Below are positions 1 to 6,540 of a stretch of DNA of 15,715 nucleotides, one piece after another. Under the pieces are notes generated by a model. That model was not told where the DNA came from and made no database searches. It was given only the letters and a program-made list of their open reading frames with translations. Positions within the stretch are counted from its first letter, which is position 1; each line of letters opens with the position of its first letter. Source of the stretch: Dehalococcoidales bacterium (lineage in GTDB: Bacteria > Chloroflexota > Dehalococcoidia > E44-bin15); assembly GCA_012974295.1 (NCBI GenBank), contig JAAXQM010000232.1, forward strand, positions 1 to 15,715. Reading direction: 5' to 3'. The position numbers and the translations under genes were made by a program.

Positions 1-5
1 GAGTT

Positions 6-1832
6 TTAATTACTTTTACTGCAAGCGGGGTGCCAGCTCTCCAGCCCGCAAGCGTTGCAGCGACCGGCGCGGCAGTCATTGGTTAGCTGGTCCTGAAGCA
101 TACGTTGACACTCTTGTTGCAGAAAGGTAGCGTTTATCCCAACGTCTATATGAGCCCAGGGTAGGATTTCATCAAAAGGGCGTTGGCGGTTAGCATAGAA
201 AGCGGGATCGAGCCCAAATTCATCAAAGGCTCGATCCCATTTTTCATAATTGAAGTGCTCGCTCCAGGCATCGAATTTAGAGCCCGATTGCCAGGCACGA
301 TATATAACCTGGGACAGGCGCCTATCGCCTCGCGCCAGTACCCCTTCAAGTAAGCTCATCTTGGGGTCATGCCATGACAGGTGCATGCCCGATTTTTTCA
401 GGCCGCGTCTAAGAGCCTCGATGCTGGCATTTAGCCCCTCTTCACTGTGCTGTGCCACCCATTGAAATGCGGTGTGCGCTTTGGGCACAAAAGTGGAGGT
501 GCTTACCTTCATATGAAGGGCTCTGCTCCCGGGTTTCCTCCGTGCAGGGCTACCGTGATGCACCAGATGAACGATGCTCTCTATATCATCTGGTGTCTCA
601 GTGGGCAGACCGAGCATGAAATATAGCTTGACACTGCTCCAGCCACGCTCCGCAGCGTTCTCCAGGGTTTGGAGAATTTCTTCATCGGAGATGCCCTTAT
701 TGAGCACACGGCGCAGCCTTTCACTTCCCGCCTCAGGAGCAAAGGTCAATCCAGTCTTCTTCACAGTTGCAGTGGTATCTATTAATCCTAGTGAAAAGCT
801 ATCGATGCGAAGGCTGGGTAGTGATATCTTGAGATTGTGCTCTCGATATCGTGATGATAGTATGCTTACCAGGCTCTCTATTTCTGAATAGTCGCCTGTG
901 CTCAGGGACAACAGGGAAAGCTCATTGTAACCGCAATTCCGCAGCAGTTCGTCTGCCGCCGATATAATCTCCTCCTTCGGTCGTTCCCGAAGCGGACGAT
1001 AGATTATCCCTGCCTGGCAGAAGCGACAACCCCTTGTGCACCCACGCTGGATCTCGATAGCTGCACGGTCATGAATTGTCGCCACATATGGGATGACCGG
1101 CCTGGTTATCACGGGAGGCAGGTCGACAAGTATGCGCCGCTTAATGCTTGGGCTTAGTCCCGCTGATGCAGGCCATATCTTAGCAATGGTGCCATCGATA
1201 TGATAGTCAACCTGGTATAGACTGGGCACGTAGAGTCCGGGAATGTGTGTCAGTTCCCGTAGTAATTCCTGCTTTTCATGTGAACCCTGCAGCTTCCACC
1301 GGCGAAAAGTTTCCAGTAGCTCAAGGAGAACTTCCTCTCCCTCACCAAGGACAAAAATGTCGATAAATTCTGCCATGGGCTCAGGATTAAGTGCGCAACT
1401 ACCACCAGCTATTATCAGGGGATAAGATCCGTTGCGCTGTGAGGCGTATACAGGAATCCCCGCCAGGTCAAGCATATTAAGTACATTAGTATATGTGAGC
1501 TCATACGCCAGGGAGAAGCCGATAATGTCGAAGTCTTTTAACGGATGCCGCGATTCCAGGCTAAAGAGGGGGATAGAGGCATTCCGCATTTCCGCCTCCA
1601 TATCAACCCAGGGGGCATAGACACGCTCGGCTAGCGCATCGGGTTCTCTATTAATGAGATCATAGAGGATGACAAGTCCCAGGTTGGACATACCGATCTC
1701 ATATAGGTCTGGGTATGCTAGAGCCATCTTTATATCGATTGCATCCCAGTCCTTCGTGATGCTGTTCCACTCACCACCGGTATATCGGGCAGGCCTGGTT
1801 ACCTTGGGAAGAATGTGATCCAGATTGATCAT
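6..1832 (-). CDS. B12-binding-type radical SAM protein (TIGR03960-like)
   Basis: Radical SAM protein of the family that pairs an N-terminal cobalamin-binding-like domain with a radical SAM core. The reaction is unknown. Seen: an N-terminal alpha/beta region with the segment IIAGGSCALNPEP, then the cluster motif CTRGCRFCQAG near residue 265, which supplies the three Cys ligands of the SAM [4Fe-4S] cluster. The C-terminus is Cys-rich (CRAGRCNACG and a final WHPAC), suggesting another metal site. An ATG 39 bases further upstream (1871) is in frame, but it has no SD and its extra 13 residues look unlike the family. The ATG at 1832 follows AGGGGA and gives the family-like start MINLDHILPKV, so I chose it. 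Members of this family are often found next to rplU-rpmA, as here. The stop lies 5 bases from the window edge; a partner gene such as the DUF2344 protein may lie just outside. About 608 residues. Confidence 0.88.
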   Translation of the reverse strand: MINLDHILPKVTRPARYTGGEWNSITKDWDAIDIKMALAYPDLYEIGMSNLGLVILYDLINREPDALAERVYAPWVDMEAEMRNASIPLFSLESRHPLKDFDIIGFSLAYELTYTNVLNMLDLAGIPVYASQRNGSYPLIIAGGSCALNPEPMAEFIDIFVLGEGEEVLLELLETFRRWKLQGSHEKQELLRELTHIPGLYVPSLYQVDYHIDGTIAKIWPASAGLSPSIKRRILVDLPPVITRPVIPYVATIHDRAAIEIQRGCTRGCRFCQAGIIYRPLRERPKEEIISAADELLRNCGYNELSLLSLSTGDYSEIESLVSILSSRYREHNLKISLPSLRIDSFSLGLIDTTATVKKTGLTFAPEAGSERLRRVLNKGISDEEILQTLENAAERGWSSVKLYFMLGLPTETPDDIESIVHLVHHGSPARRKPGSRALHMKVSTSTFVPKAHTAFQWVAQHSEEGLNASIEALRRGLKKSGMHLSWHDPKMSLLEGVLARGDRRLSQVIYRAWQSGSKFDAWSEHFNYEKWDRAFDEFGLDPAFYANRQRPFDEILPWAHIDVGINATFLQQECQRMLQDQLTNDCRAGRCNACGLESWHPACSKSN

Positions 1833-1842
1833 GGTGTCCCCT

Positions 1843-1871
1843 ATTATAGCAAAGCTATGCCCCTTTGACAT
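1843..1871 (-). promoter_or_regulatory. Candidate sigma70 promoter for the radical SAM gene
   Basis: On the minus strand, ATGTCA (1871-1866) is followed after 17 bases by a perfect TATAAT (1848-1843). The predicted transcript start, about 1836, lies only a few bases before the ATG at 1832, so the mRNA would be almost leaderless. The -35 hexamer overlaps the -35 of the rplU promoter on the other strand. If used, this promoter rules out the upstream ATG at 1871. Based on sequence match only. Confidence 0.4.
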
Positions 1872-1893
1872 CTGTGACAGAAAATGATAGGAT
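1865..1893 (+). promoter_or_regulatory. Candidate sigma70 promoter for rplU-rpmA-rpmE
   Basis: A perfect TTGACA (1865-1870) is followed after exactly 17 bases by TAGGAT (1888-1893, 4 of 6 matches to TATAAT). Transcription would begin near 1900, leaving a leader of roughly 94 bases before the rplU start. The leader could hold an autoregulatory structure, but I recognise none. Confidence 0.5.
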
Positions 1894-1993
1894 TTAGAAG
1901 TGGTTGAGGCACCCCAGTCTCCCCGATCGTAAACTATAGCTAGATTACCGAGTTTATAGAGACAGGGGAGTAGCGTGCTTTAGGAGGTAACCA

Positions 1994-2356
1994 TTGGTAG
2001 CTTCAAAGGTTAAGAAGCAAACGTCCGCCAAAGATAACAATAAAGCTTACGCTATCGTCAAAACAGGGGGAAGGCAGTATAAGGTATCATCCGGAGACAA
2101 CATCGACGTAGCGCGCATTCACGCAGTGGAAGGCAGCGCTGTTGAACTGGATCAGGTATTGCTGGTCGCCGATGGGGATAGCGTTAGAGTAGGCACGCCA
2201 ACTGTTGATGGGGCGAAGGTTATCACTGAAGTCCTAGGCGAGGGCAAGGGAAAGAAGGTTATCGTCTTCAAATATAAGCCCAAGGTGCGTTACCGCAGGA
2301 TGAAGGGACACCGGCAGTTCTATACCACGCTTTCTATTAAGGAGATTGTATGCTAG
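1994..2356 (+). CDS. rplU: 50S ribosomal protein L21
   Basis: Ribosomal protein L21, a 23S rRNA-binding component of the large subunit. Seen: the family core beginning YAIVKTGGRQYKV at residues 19-31, the internal GEGKGKKVIVFKYKPK, and the C-terminal signature KVRYRRMKGHRQ followed by T-L-I. The start is TTG, chosen because a perfect AGGAGGT (1982-1988) sits 5 bases upstream. This start adds about 17 Lys/Ser/Ala-rich residues before the usual L21 N-terminus (typical proteins begin at MYAIV), giving 120 residues rather than roughly 103. It is the first gene of the ribosomal operon. The 103-base gap to rpmA lacks the small protease gene (prp/ysxB) found there in Firmicutes. Confidence 0.96.
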   Translation: MVASKVKKQTSAKDNNKAYAIVKTGGRQYKVSSGDNIDVARIHAVEGSAVELDQVLLVADGDSVRVGTPTVDGAKVITEVLGEGKGKKVIVFKYKPKVRYRRMKGHRQFYTTLSIKEIVC

Positions 2357-2459
2357 CGTGGGGTTTAAAGCTCTACCTAAGCTGATAGTAAGCCAGGTGG
2401 GGGCATATACGCTTTGGGATAGCGCGCAATATCGATTAAAAACGGAGGAGAGCGAGAAA

Positions 2460-2714
2460 GTGGCGCATAAAAAAGGTGGCGGAAGCACAAGGCTGGGGCG
2501 TGACAGCCAATCAAAAAGGCTTGGGGTTAAGCGGTATGGCGGTGAGCAGGTGCGCGCCGGTACTATTATCGTTCGCCAGAGGGGAACACGCATTCTCCCA
2601 GGAGACAACGTTGGCCTCGGTCGGGATCATACAATATTTGCGCTCATCGATGGCTTCGTCAAGTTCGCACCAGCATCCAAAGATAGAAAGAAGGTAGGCG
2701 TTTACCGCCAATGA
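2460..2714 (+). CDS. rpmA: 50S ribosomal protein L27
   Basis: Ribosomal protein L27, whose N-terminal tail reaches the peptidyl-transferase centre. Seen: the diagnostic start (M/V)AHKKGGGSTRLGRDSQSKRLG, the middle segment YGGEQVRAGTIIVRQRGTR, and GDNVGLGRDHTIFAL. It is 84 residues, normal for the family. The start is GTG at 2460, with GGAGGAG at 2444-2450, 9 bases upstream. The frame stays open further upstream, but those codons do not match L27. The Firmicute-type cleavable N-terminal extension is absent, since the GTG-coded residue directly precedes AHKKGGGS. The stop overlaps the rpmE start (ATGA), indicating translational coupling. Confidence 0.97.
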   Translation: MAHKKGGGSTRLGRDSQSKRLGVKRYGGEQVRAGTIIVRQRGTRILPGDNVGLGRDHTIFALIDGFVKFAPASKDRKKVGVYRQ

Positions 2715-2911
2715 AAAAGGATATACATCCCAAATATGTGGAAGCGCAGGTCATCTGCTCTTGCGGTAACACCTTTACCACTGGCTCGACAAAGCCTGTG
2801 CTTAAGGTGGAGCTTTGCAGCAAGTGCCATCCCTTCTTTACCGGGGAGATGCGTATTGTGGATACGGCGAGGAGAGTGGAGCGCTTCAAGAAACGCTACA
2901 ATATGATGTAG
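2711..2911 (+). CDS. rpmE: 50S ribosomal protein L31, zinc-binding (C+) type
   Basis: Ribosomal protein L31 of the zinc-binding type. Seen: MKKDIHPKY at the N-terminus, then two Cys pairs, CSCG near residues 17-19 and CSKCHPFFTG near residues 37-40, which are the zinc ligands of the C+ form. The protein ends in the basic stretch RVERFKKRY. It is 66 residues, as expected. Its ATG overlaps the rpmA stop by 4 bases. It converges with hisI with only 11 bases between the two stops, and I see no terminator hairpin in that gap. Confidence 0.96.
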   Translation: MKKDIHPKYVEAQVICSCGNTFTTGSTKPVLKVELCSKCHPFFTGEMRIVDTARRVERFKKRYNMM

Positions 2912-2922
2912 CGCAACATGTT

Positions 2923-3237
2923 CTACCCTGCAATTTCACCCAGTACACGAAAGAAGCAACTCCTGTTACCGGTATGGCATACGGGTCCAGTGGCTTCAAC
3001 CTTAACCAGGAGTGCATCCTCATCGCAATCCTTAAAGATATCGCTAACGTTGAGGTAGTTCCCCGATGTTGCCCCCTTATGCCAGAGTTCCTTTCGGCTG
3101 CGACTATAGAACCAGACCTGACCGGAATCAAGCGTCCTTCTTAACGACTCCTCGTTCATATAACCCACCATCAGCACCTCCCCTGTTTCTGCATCCTGAA
3201 TAATCGCTACTATTAAACCCTTTTCATCGAATTTCAA
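2923..3237 (-). CDS. hisI: Phosphoribosyl-AMP cyclohydrolase
   Basis: Catalyses the third step of histidine synthesis, hydrolytic opening of the adenine ring of phosphoribosyl-AMP; cytoplasmic and zinc-dependent. Seen: GEVLMVGYMNEESL, the signature WFYSRSRKELWHKGATSGN, the metal-binding DCDEDALL, and the C-terminal VCHTGNRSCF with its Cys pair. It is 104 residues, the monofunctional form with no fused HisE pyrophosphohydrolase domain. The start is TTG at 3237, justified by the SD AGGAGGAG six bases upstream. It overlaps the 3' end of the methyltransferase gene by 14 bases, so it is probably translationally coupled as the last gene of the hisA operon. Confidence 0.95.
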   Translation of the reverse strand: MKFDEKGLIVAIIQDAETGEVLMVGYMNEESLRRTLDSGQVWFYSRSRKELWHKGATSGNYLNVSDIFKDCDEDALLVKVEATGPVCHTGNRSCFFRVLGEIAG

Positions 3238-3883
3238 TATGACTCCTCCTAAAATTAATCACGTAAGCAAAAAAATTGCCGAATTCCTCGAAGGGCTCAA
3301 ACCCTGCTCTACGAGCCCAGGCGATGGTTGTTCTTCTCAGGGGATAATCGGGATCGGGAAGGTATTCTGAAATTGATAGCACTCCATCGGGCCGAATCAC
3401 ACGATATAACTCCTGCAACGCACGAGTTTTATCAGGTATCTCACCGAGGACGGTGACCATATATGCCAGGTCGAAGCTGCCATTTTTATATGGCAGGCAT
3501 TCCCCATTCCCCACCATTAGCTCAACGTTTTCCGGTGACTTGTTAAAGATTTTCTTCTTAACTCTGGATATCATCGCTGGCTCGATATCCAAGCAATAGA
3601 GCTTTCCCACACCTTCCGAACTATATACGCGCTGCGCCGACTCGACGGTGAAAAAGCCGGGGCCAGGGCCCAGTTCCAAAACACTCATCCCTGCTGCGAT
3701 TCCCATTTTATCCAGAACTTTCGCTGGGCTGAAAACGTGTCTGCGCACCGGATTATCCAGGAATATAGCCAGGCGATGCGATATAGGAGTTGGGTGAATC
3801 TTTCTAATAATGCGGGATAACACCAGCCAAATAAAGAGGAACATACCGAGTGTAGTGAATATGACAATTAATGCGGGATGCAC
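3224..3883 (-). CDS. Membrane-anchored class I SAM-dependent methyltransferase
   Basis: Probable SAM-dependent methyltransferase of the UbiE/methyltransferase-11 type; the substrate is unknown. Seen: one hydrophobic segment at residues 4-24, likely a membrane anchor, followed by RIIRKIHP. The Rossmann fold carries motif I VLELGPGPG (68-76), the acidic motif II (CLDIEP near 99), a GNGECLPYKNGSFDLAYM segment and the RVIRPDGVLSISEYLPDP strand typical of the family. The start is GTG at 3883 with AGGAG six bases upstream, overlapping the hisA stop region. It lies between hisA and hisI with a 9-base gap on one side and a 14-base overlap on the other, so it is co-transcribed with histidine genes. 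A role in histidine synthesis is not implied. Lipid or quinone methylation is possible but is only inference. Confidence 0.85.
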   Translation of the reverse strand: MHPALIVIFTTLGMFLFIWLVLSRIIRKIHPTPISHRLAIFLDNPVRRHVFSPAKVLDKMGIAAGMSVLELGPGPGFFTVESAQRVYSSEGVGKLYCLDIEPAMISRVKKKIFNKSPENVELMVGNGECLPYKNGSFDLAYMVTVLGEIPDKTRALQELYRVIRPDGVLSISEYLPDPDYPLRRTTIAWARRAGFEPFEEFGNFFAYVINFRRSHIEIR

Positions 3884-3892
3884 AAGAAGCTC

Positions 3893-4609
3893 CTACACGG
3901 TAATATCAGCCAGTGCAGCTTTCAGGTCTATGTCACCAGTATAAAGGGCACGGCCTACTATAGCTCCCTCAACACCAAGTTTGGCTAACCTCTTTAAATG
4001 CTCAAGTGATGATATACCACCCGCAACGATGATAGGAAGCCTGGTTTTCACTGATAATTCATGCACGCTATCATAATTCGGTTCAGTGAGTGTACCGTCG
4101 CGAGATATGTCGGTATATATGAATCGCTCCACGCCAAAGGATGCCATCATCTCCGCCAGTTCGATTGCAGTAACCGCAGTACTCTCCTGCCAGCCATGGG
4201 TTGCCACATATCCATCCCGGGCATCTATGCTCACGATAACACGGTTCCCGAACCGGCGACAGGCCTCTTTAATCAGGGCTGGGTCATCAATTGCCGCTGT
4301 TCCCAGAATAGTGCGTGCTACACCGAGCTCCAGAGCTTGCTCTATCGCTTCGATTCGGCGAAGACCGCCGCCCACCTGAATGGGAATGCGGACCATACGC
4401 GCGATCTCCTCAATAAGAGGGGCATGCCATAGCCTTCCCTTCGCTGCTCCATCGAGATCAACAATATGGAGACGCCTCGCACCCAGTGATTGCCAGTGCA
4501 GAGCCATATCTGTGGGCTCCTCCGAAAATACCGTTTCCTGGCTATAGTCACCTTGATAAAGTCGGACGCACTTTCCGCCTTTAAGATCTATAGCAGGAAT
4601 AACCTCCAT
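3893..4609 (-). CDS. hisA: ProFAR isomerase (HisA)
   Basis: Phosphoribosylformimino-5-aminoimidazole carboxamide ribotide isomerase, the fourth step of histidine synthesis, with a (beta/alpha)8 barrel fold. Seen: MEVIPAIDLKGGKCVRL with the catalytic Asp8, HIVDLDGA, IQVGGGLR (phosphate site), SIDARDG with the second catalytic Asp at 129, TDISRDGT, IVAGGISS and AIVGRALYTG. It is 238 residues, normal length. A GTG three codons upstream (4618) is also in frame. I chose ATG 4609 because GGAAGG then lies 9 bases upstream, whereas it directly abuts the GTG. First gene of the hisA-methyltransferase-hisI operon; hisF is not in the window. The upstream region carries two repeat copies and no promoter I can defend. 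Confidence 0.96.
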   Translation of the reverse strand: MEVIPAIDLKGGKCVRLYQGDYSQETVFSEEPTDMALHWQSLGARRLHIVDLDGAAKGRLWHAPLIEEIARMVRIPIQVGGGLRRIEAIEQALELGVARTILGTAAIDDPALIKEACRRFGNRVIVSIDARDGYVATHGWQESTAVTAIELAEMMASFGVERFIYTDISRDGTLTEPNYDSVHELSVKTRLPIIVAGGISSLEHLKRLAKLGVEGAIVGRALYTGDIDLKAALADITV

Positions 4610-4669
4610 TTTTTTCACCCTTCCAAGAGCTTCCTAATAAGCATCTATACCTGTAAACCAACAATATTA

Positions 4670-4793
4670 TAAGAATGCTGAAATAGTATTGATCAACCCC
4701 CTGTATCCCCCAATCTTGGGGGATTTTTGAATCTGGGGGACACCCCCAGACCCCCGGCAGGAAGCATCCTCCACCTCTTTTTCAGCGGGATCC
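4670..4793 (+). repeat. Multi-hairpin intergenic repeat, copy 1
   Basis: One of four related elements in this window. Inner parts in order: CCCCCAATCTTGGGGG (4707-4722; 7-bp stem) followed by ATTTTTG, then CTGGGGGACACCCCCAG (4733-4749; 7-bp stem, 3-base loop), then a weaker hairpin around GCAGGA/TCCT (4757-4772), then CTCTTTTT. The ends pair: GCTGAAATAG on the left with CTTTTTCAGC on the right. It sits upstream of hisA and is oriented against hisA transcription. No open reading frame. Boundaries are set by comparison among copies. Confidence 0.9.
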
Positions 4794-4858
4794 ACTTATG
4801 TCGGTAAACAAGCAACATTATGTTAAGTCGGACACTCGTTTAATAACCTCTTATTAAC

Positions 4859-4979
4859 TGAGACTGATGAAATGGTCTCAATTATCCTCCTAATCCCCCA
4901 ATCTTGGGGGACTTTGATAGCTGGGGGACACCCCCACACCCCCGGCAGGAAGTATCCTACACCTCTTTATCATCTGTCC
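4859..4979 (+). repeat. Multi-hairpin intergenic repeat, copy 2
   Basis: The most diverged copy, 65 bases after copy 1 and in the same orientation. The first hairpin is intact (4895-4910). The second has lost its outermost pair (CTGGGGG against CCCCCAC, 4921-4937), and the third is weakened (4945-4960). The left end is GATGAAATGG and the right end CTTTATCATC. Relative to copy 1, the C-to-A change on the left is matched by G-to-T on the right, which keeps the end stem paired. The stretch between this copy and the acyl-CoA dehydrogenase stop holds no gene. Confidence 0.88.
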
Positions 4980-4998
4980 ATTCGTCAGCGAATACAAT

Positions 4999-5048
4999 AA
5001 TCTAGAAATCGAAACAGGCAACTTAATAATGGCACTTGTCTCTAGATT
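4999..5048. repeat. Short inverted repeat in noncoding DNA
   Basis: AATCTAGA (4999-5006) and TCTAGATT (5041-5048) are perfect 8-bp inverted copies separated by 34 bases, in the noncoding stretch 4980-5106 downstream of the acyl-CoA dehydrogenase gene. They may be a weak structure or chance. Nothing else recognisable lies in this stretch. Confidence 0.3.
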
Positions 5049-5106
5049 ACCGGAATGCAGATAAAAAACTCGAACATACCGAGGAGCTCAGCCTTCTTTT
5101 TCGTGG

Positions 5107-6285
5107 CTAGGATGAGGGTAGTTGCAAACCCCTGATGGCAATAATATTCTTTAAAATCTCAGAGGTACCACCCTGAATAGTGTAGCCCGGAGAGAATAGG
5201 TATGACTCGGCAGCACTTTCCCTAAACACAGGTGGTATCCTCTTCGATCCCTGTCGCAACTGTCCATAGAGTCCGGGGAGCTGTGTTGCTGTATGGGCAA
5301 GGTGCTGCTCGAACGCTGTGCAGAAGGCCTTTGCCATCGCTGCTTCCGTGGTGGGAAGGCGTCCCTGGTCAAGCACCCAGGCTACCCTATAGGTCAGCAA
5401 GCGTCCCACTTCATACTCTACAGTGAGGTCTGCCAGCTTACTGCGCACTATTGGTTGCTTGGCAACCGGTTTGCTTCCATGCCCCGTATGTTTGGCGTAT
5501 TCGATAAGATCCTGGTACAGTGGGAAATTTGTCATCAATCGCTCTACACCACTTCGTTCATAATCAAGCTGCTGTGCGATCTGATACCAGCCACGGTTAA
5601 TTTCTCCTACTAGACTGGACTTGGGTACCCGTACATTATCGATGAATACCTCGTTATAGTGATGTCCACCGGTCATATCGATTAAGGGGCGTACCTCGAT
5701 TCCCGGCAGGTGCATGTCTACGATAAACTCGCTAATTCCCTTATGCTTGGGCACGTCGGGGTCAGTACGGGCTACCAGGTAAAGATAATCGATATGATGG
5801 GCCCCGCTGGTCCATACCTTCTGTCCGTTAATTATGTAGAAATCGCCATCTTCCGTGGCTTTGGTGCGTAGTGACGCTAGATCGCAACCAGCCTCCGGCT
5901 CGCTCATACCAATACCAAAGACAAGCTCACCCCTTGCGATGCGTGGCAAGAAGTACTGCTTCTGTTCATCGCTGCCGTGTCGTATCATTGAGGGTCCCAT
6001 CTGGCGATCGGCAAACCAGTGGGCAGCCGCCGGTGCTCCGTAGCGAACGATCTCTTCGGTTAGCACCATACGGTCGATATAACTCTTTCCCTTGCCGTAG
6101 CATTCTTTGGGCCAGCATAGTCCAATCCAACCCCTCTCCCCTATCTTTTGGGAGAACTCAGGAGAATATCCACCCATCCATGCATCGCAGCGTACCTCGA
6201 AGGTACCTTTCTTAAGCTCCCCCTCAAGGAACTGGCGGACCTGCTGTCTAAGGTTCTCCTGCTCTTCAGTAAATTTAAAGTCCAT
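5107..6285 (-). CDS. Acyl-CoA dehydrogenase family protein
   Basis: FAD-dependent acyl-CoA dehydrogenase, oxidising an acyl-CoA to the 2-enoyl-CoA and passing electrons to ETF; cytoplasmic. Seen: N-terminal helical domain (MDFKFTEEQENLRQQVRQFL), middle beta domain with GIGMSEPEAGCDLASL (125-139) and NGQKVWTSGA (153-162), and C-terminal helical domain ending PGYTIQGGTSEILKNIIA. The usual catalytic Glu in the C-terminal (Y)EGT motif is replaced by Gly (QGGT, 371-374). Glu243 in DYERSG lies where isovaleryl- and long-chain enzymes place their base, which is inference. It is 392 residues. The start ATG is preceded by GAGGAT. Last gene of an operon with the biotin carrier and carboxyltransferase (31-base gap), suggesting catabolism of a fatty or branched acyl-CoA. 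The substrate cannot be read from the sequence. Confidence 0.93.
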   Translation of the reverse strand: MDFKFTEEQENLRQQVRQFLEGELKKGTFEVRCDAWMGGYSPEFSQKIGERGWIGLCWPKECYGKGKSYIDRMVLTEEIVRYGAPAAAHWFADRQMGPSMIRHGSDEQKQYFLPRIARGELVFGIGMSEPEAGCDLASLRTKATEDGDFYIINGQKVWTSGAHHIDYLYLVARTDPDVPKHKGISEFIVDMHLPGIEVRPLIDMTGGHHYNEVFIDNVRVPKSSLVGEINRGWYQIAQQLDYERSGVERLMTNFPLYQDLIEYAKHTGHGSKPVAKQPIVRSKLADLTVEYEVGRLLTYRVAWVLDQGRLPTTEAAMAKAFCTAFEQHLAHTATQLPGLYGQLRQGSKRIPPVFRESAAESYLFSPGYTIQGGTSEILKNIIAIRGLQLPSS

Positions 6286-6316
6286 CTACAATATCCTCAA
6301 CTAATGCAATGCCATG

Positions 6317-6529
6317 CTATTCAAGTTCCATCAAGACATCACCTTTTTTTATGCCCTGCCCTACCTCTATTCTGATATCGATGACCTTACCGTTTTGTGT
6401 AGAGTTGACCGGCATCTGCATCTTCATAGCCTCAATTATGCAGAGTTCCTGGCCCTTTGTTACCTCATCCCCTATCGTTACCTTGATATCAATTACTCTT
6501 CCCGGCATTGATGATATTATAGCAGCCAT
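6317..6529 (-). CDS. Biotin carboxyl carrier protein, minimal stand-alone domain
   Basis: A free biotinyl domain that shuttles a carboxyl group for a biotin-dependent carboxylase, decarboxylase or transcarboxylase. Seen: the biotinylation signature EAMKM with Lys36 as the attachment site, preceded by MPGRV and IGDEVTKGQ and followed by the second half-motif NGKVIDIRIEVGQGIKKGDVL. At 70 residues it is essentially only the biotinyl domain, without the Pro/Ala-rich linker common in AccB or in the decarboxylase gamma subunit. The ATG is preceded by AAGGGG with 8 bases of spacing. It lies 11 bases after the carboxyltransferase stop and 31 bases before the acyl-CoA dehydrogenase, so it is certainly part of that operon and probably serves that carboxyltransferase. 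Confidence 0.93.
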   Translation of the reverse strand: MAAIISSMPGRVIDIKVTIGDEVTKGQELCIIEAMKMQMPVNSTQNGKVIDIRIEVGQGIKKGDVLMELE

Positions 6530-6540
6530 ATTTCTACCCC

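Noticed and set aside
2234..2608. 124-codon open frame on the minus strand opposite rplU/rpmA
   Set aside because: It lies across two certain ribosomal protein genes and its product is Pro/Leu/Ser-rich without a family; it is an antisense shadow.
4670..4979. CRISPR array suggested by repeated GC-rich units
   Set aside because: Units are about 120 bp, only two are adjacent, the spacer is single and no cas gene is present.
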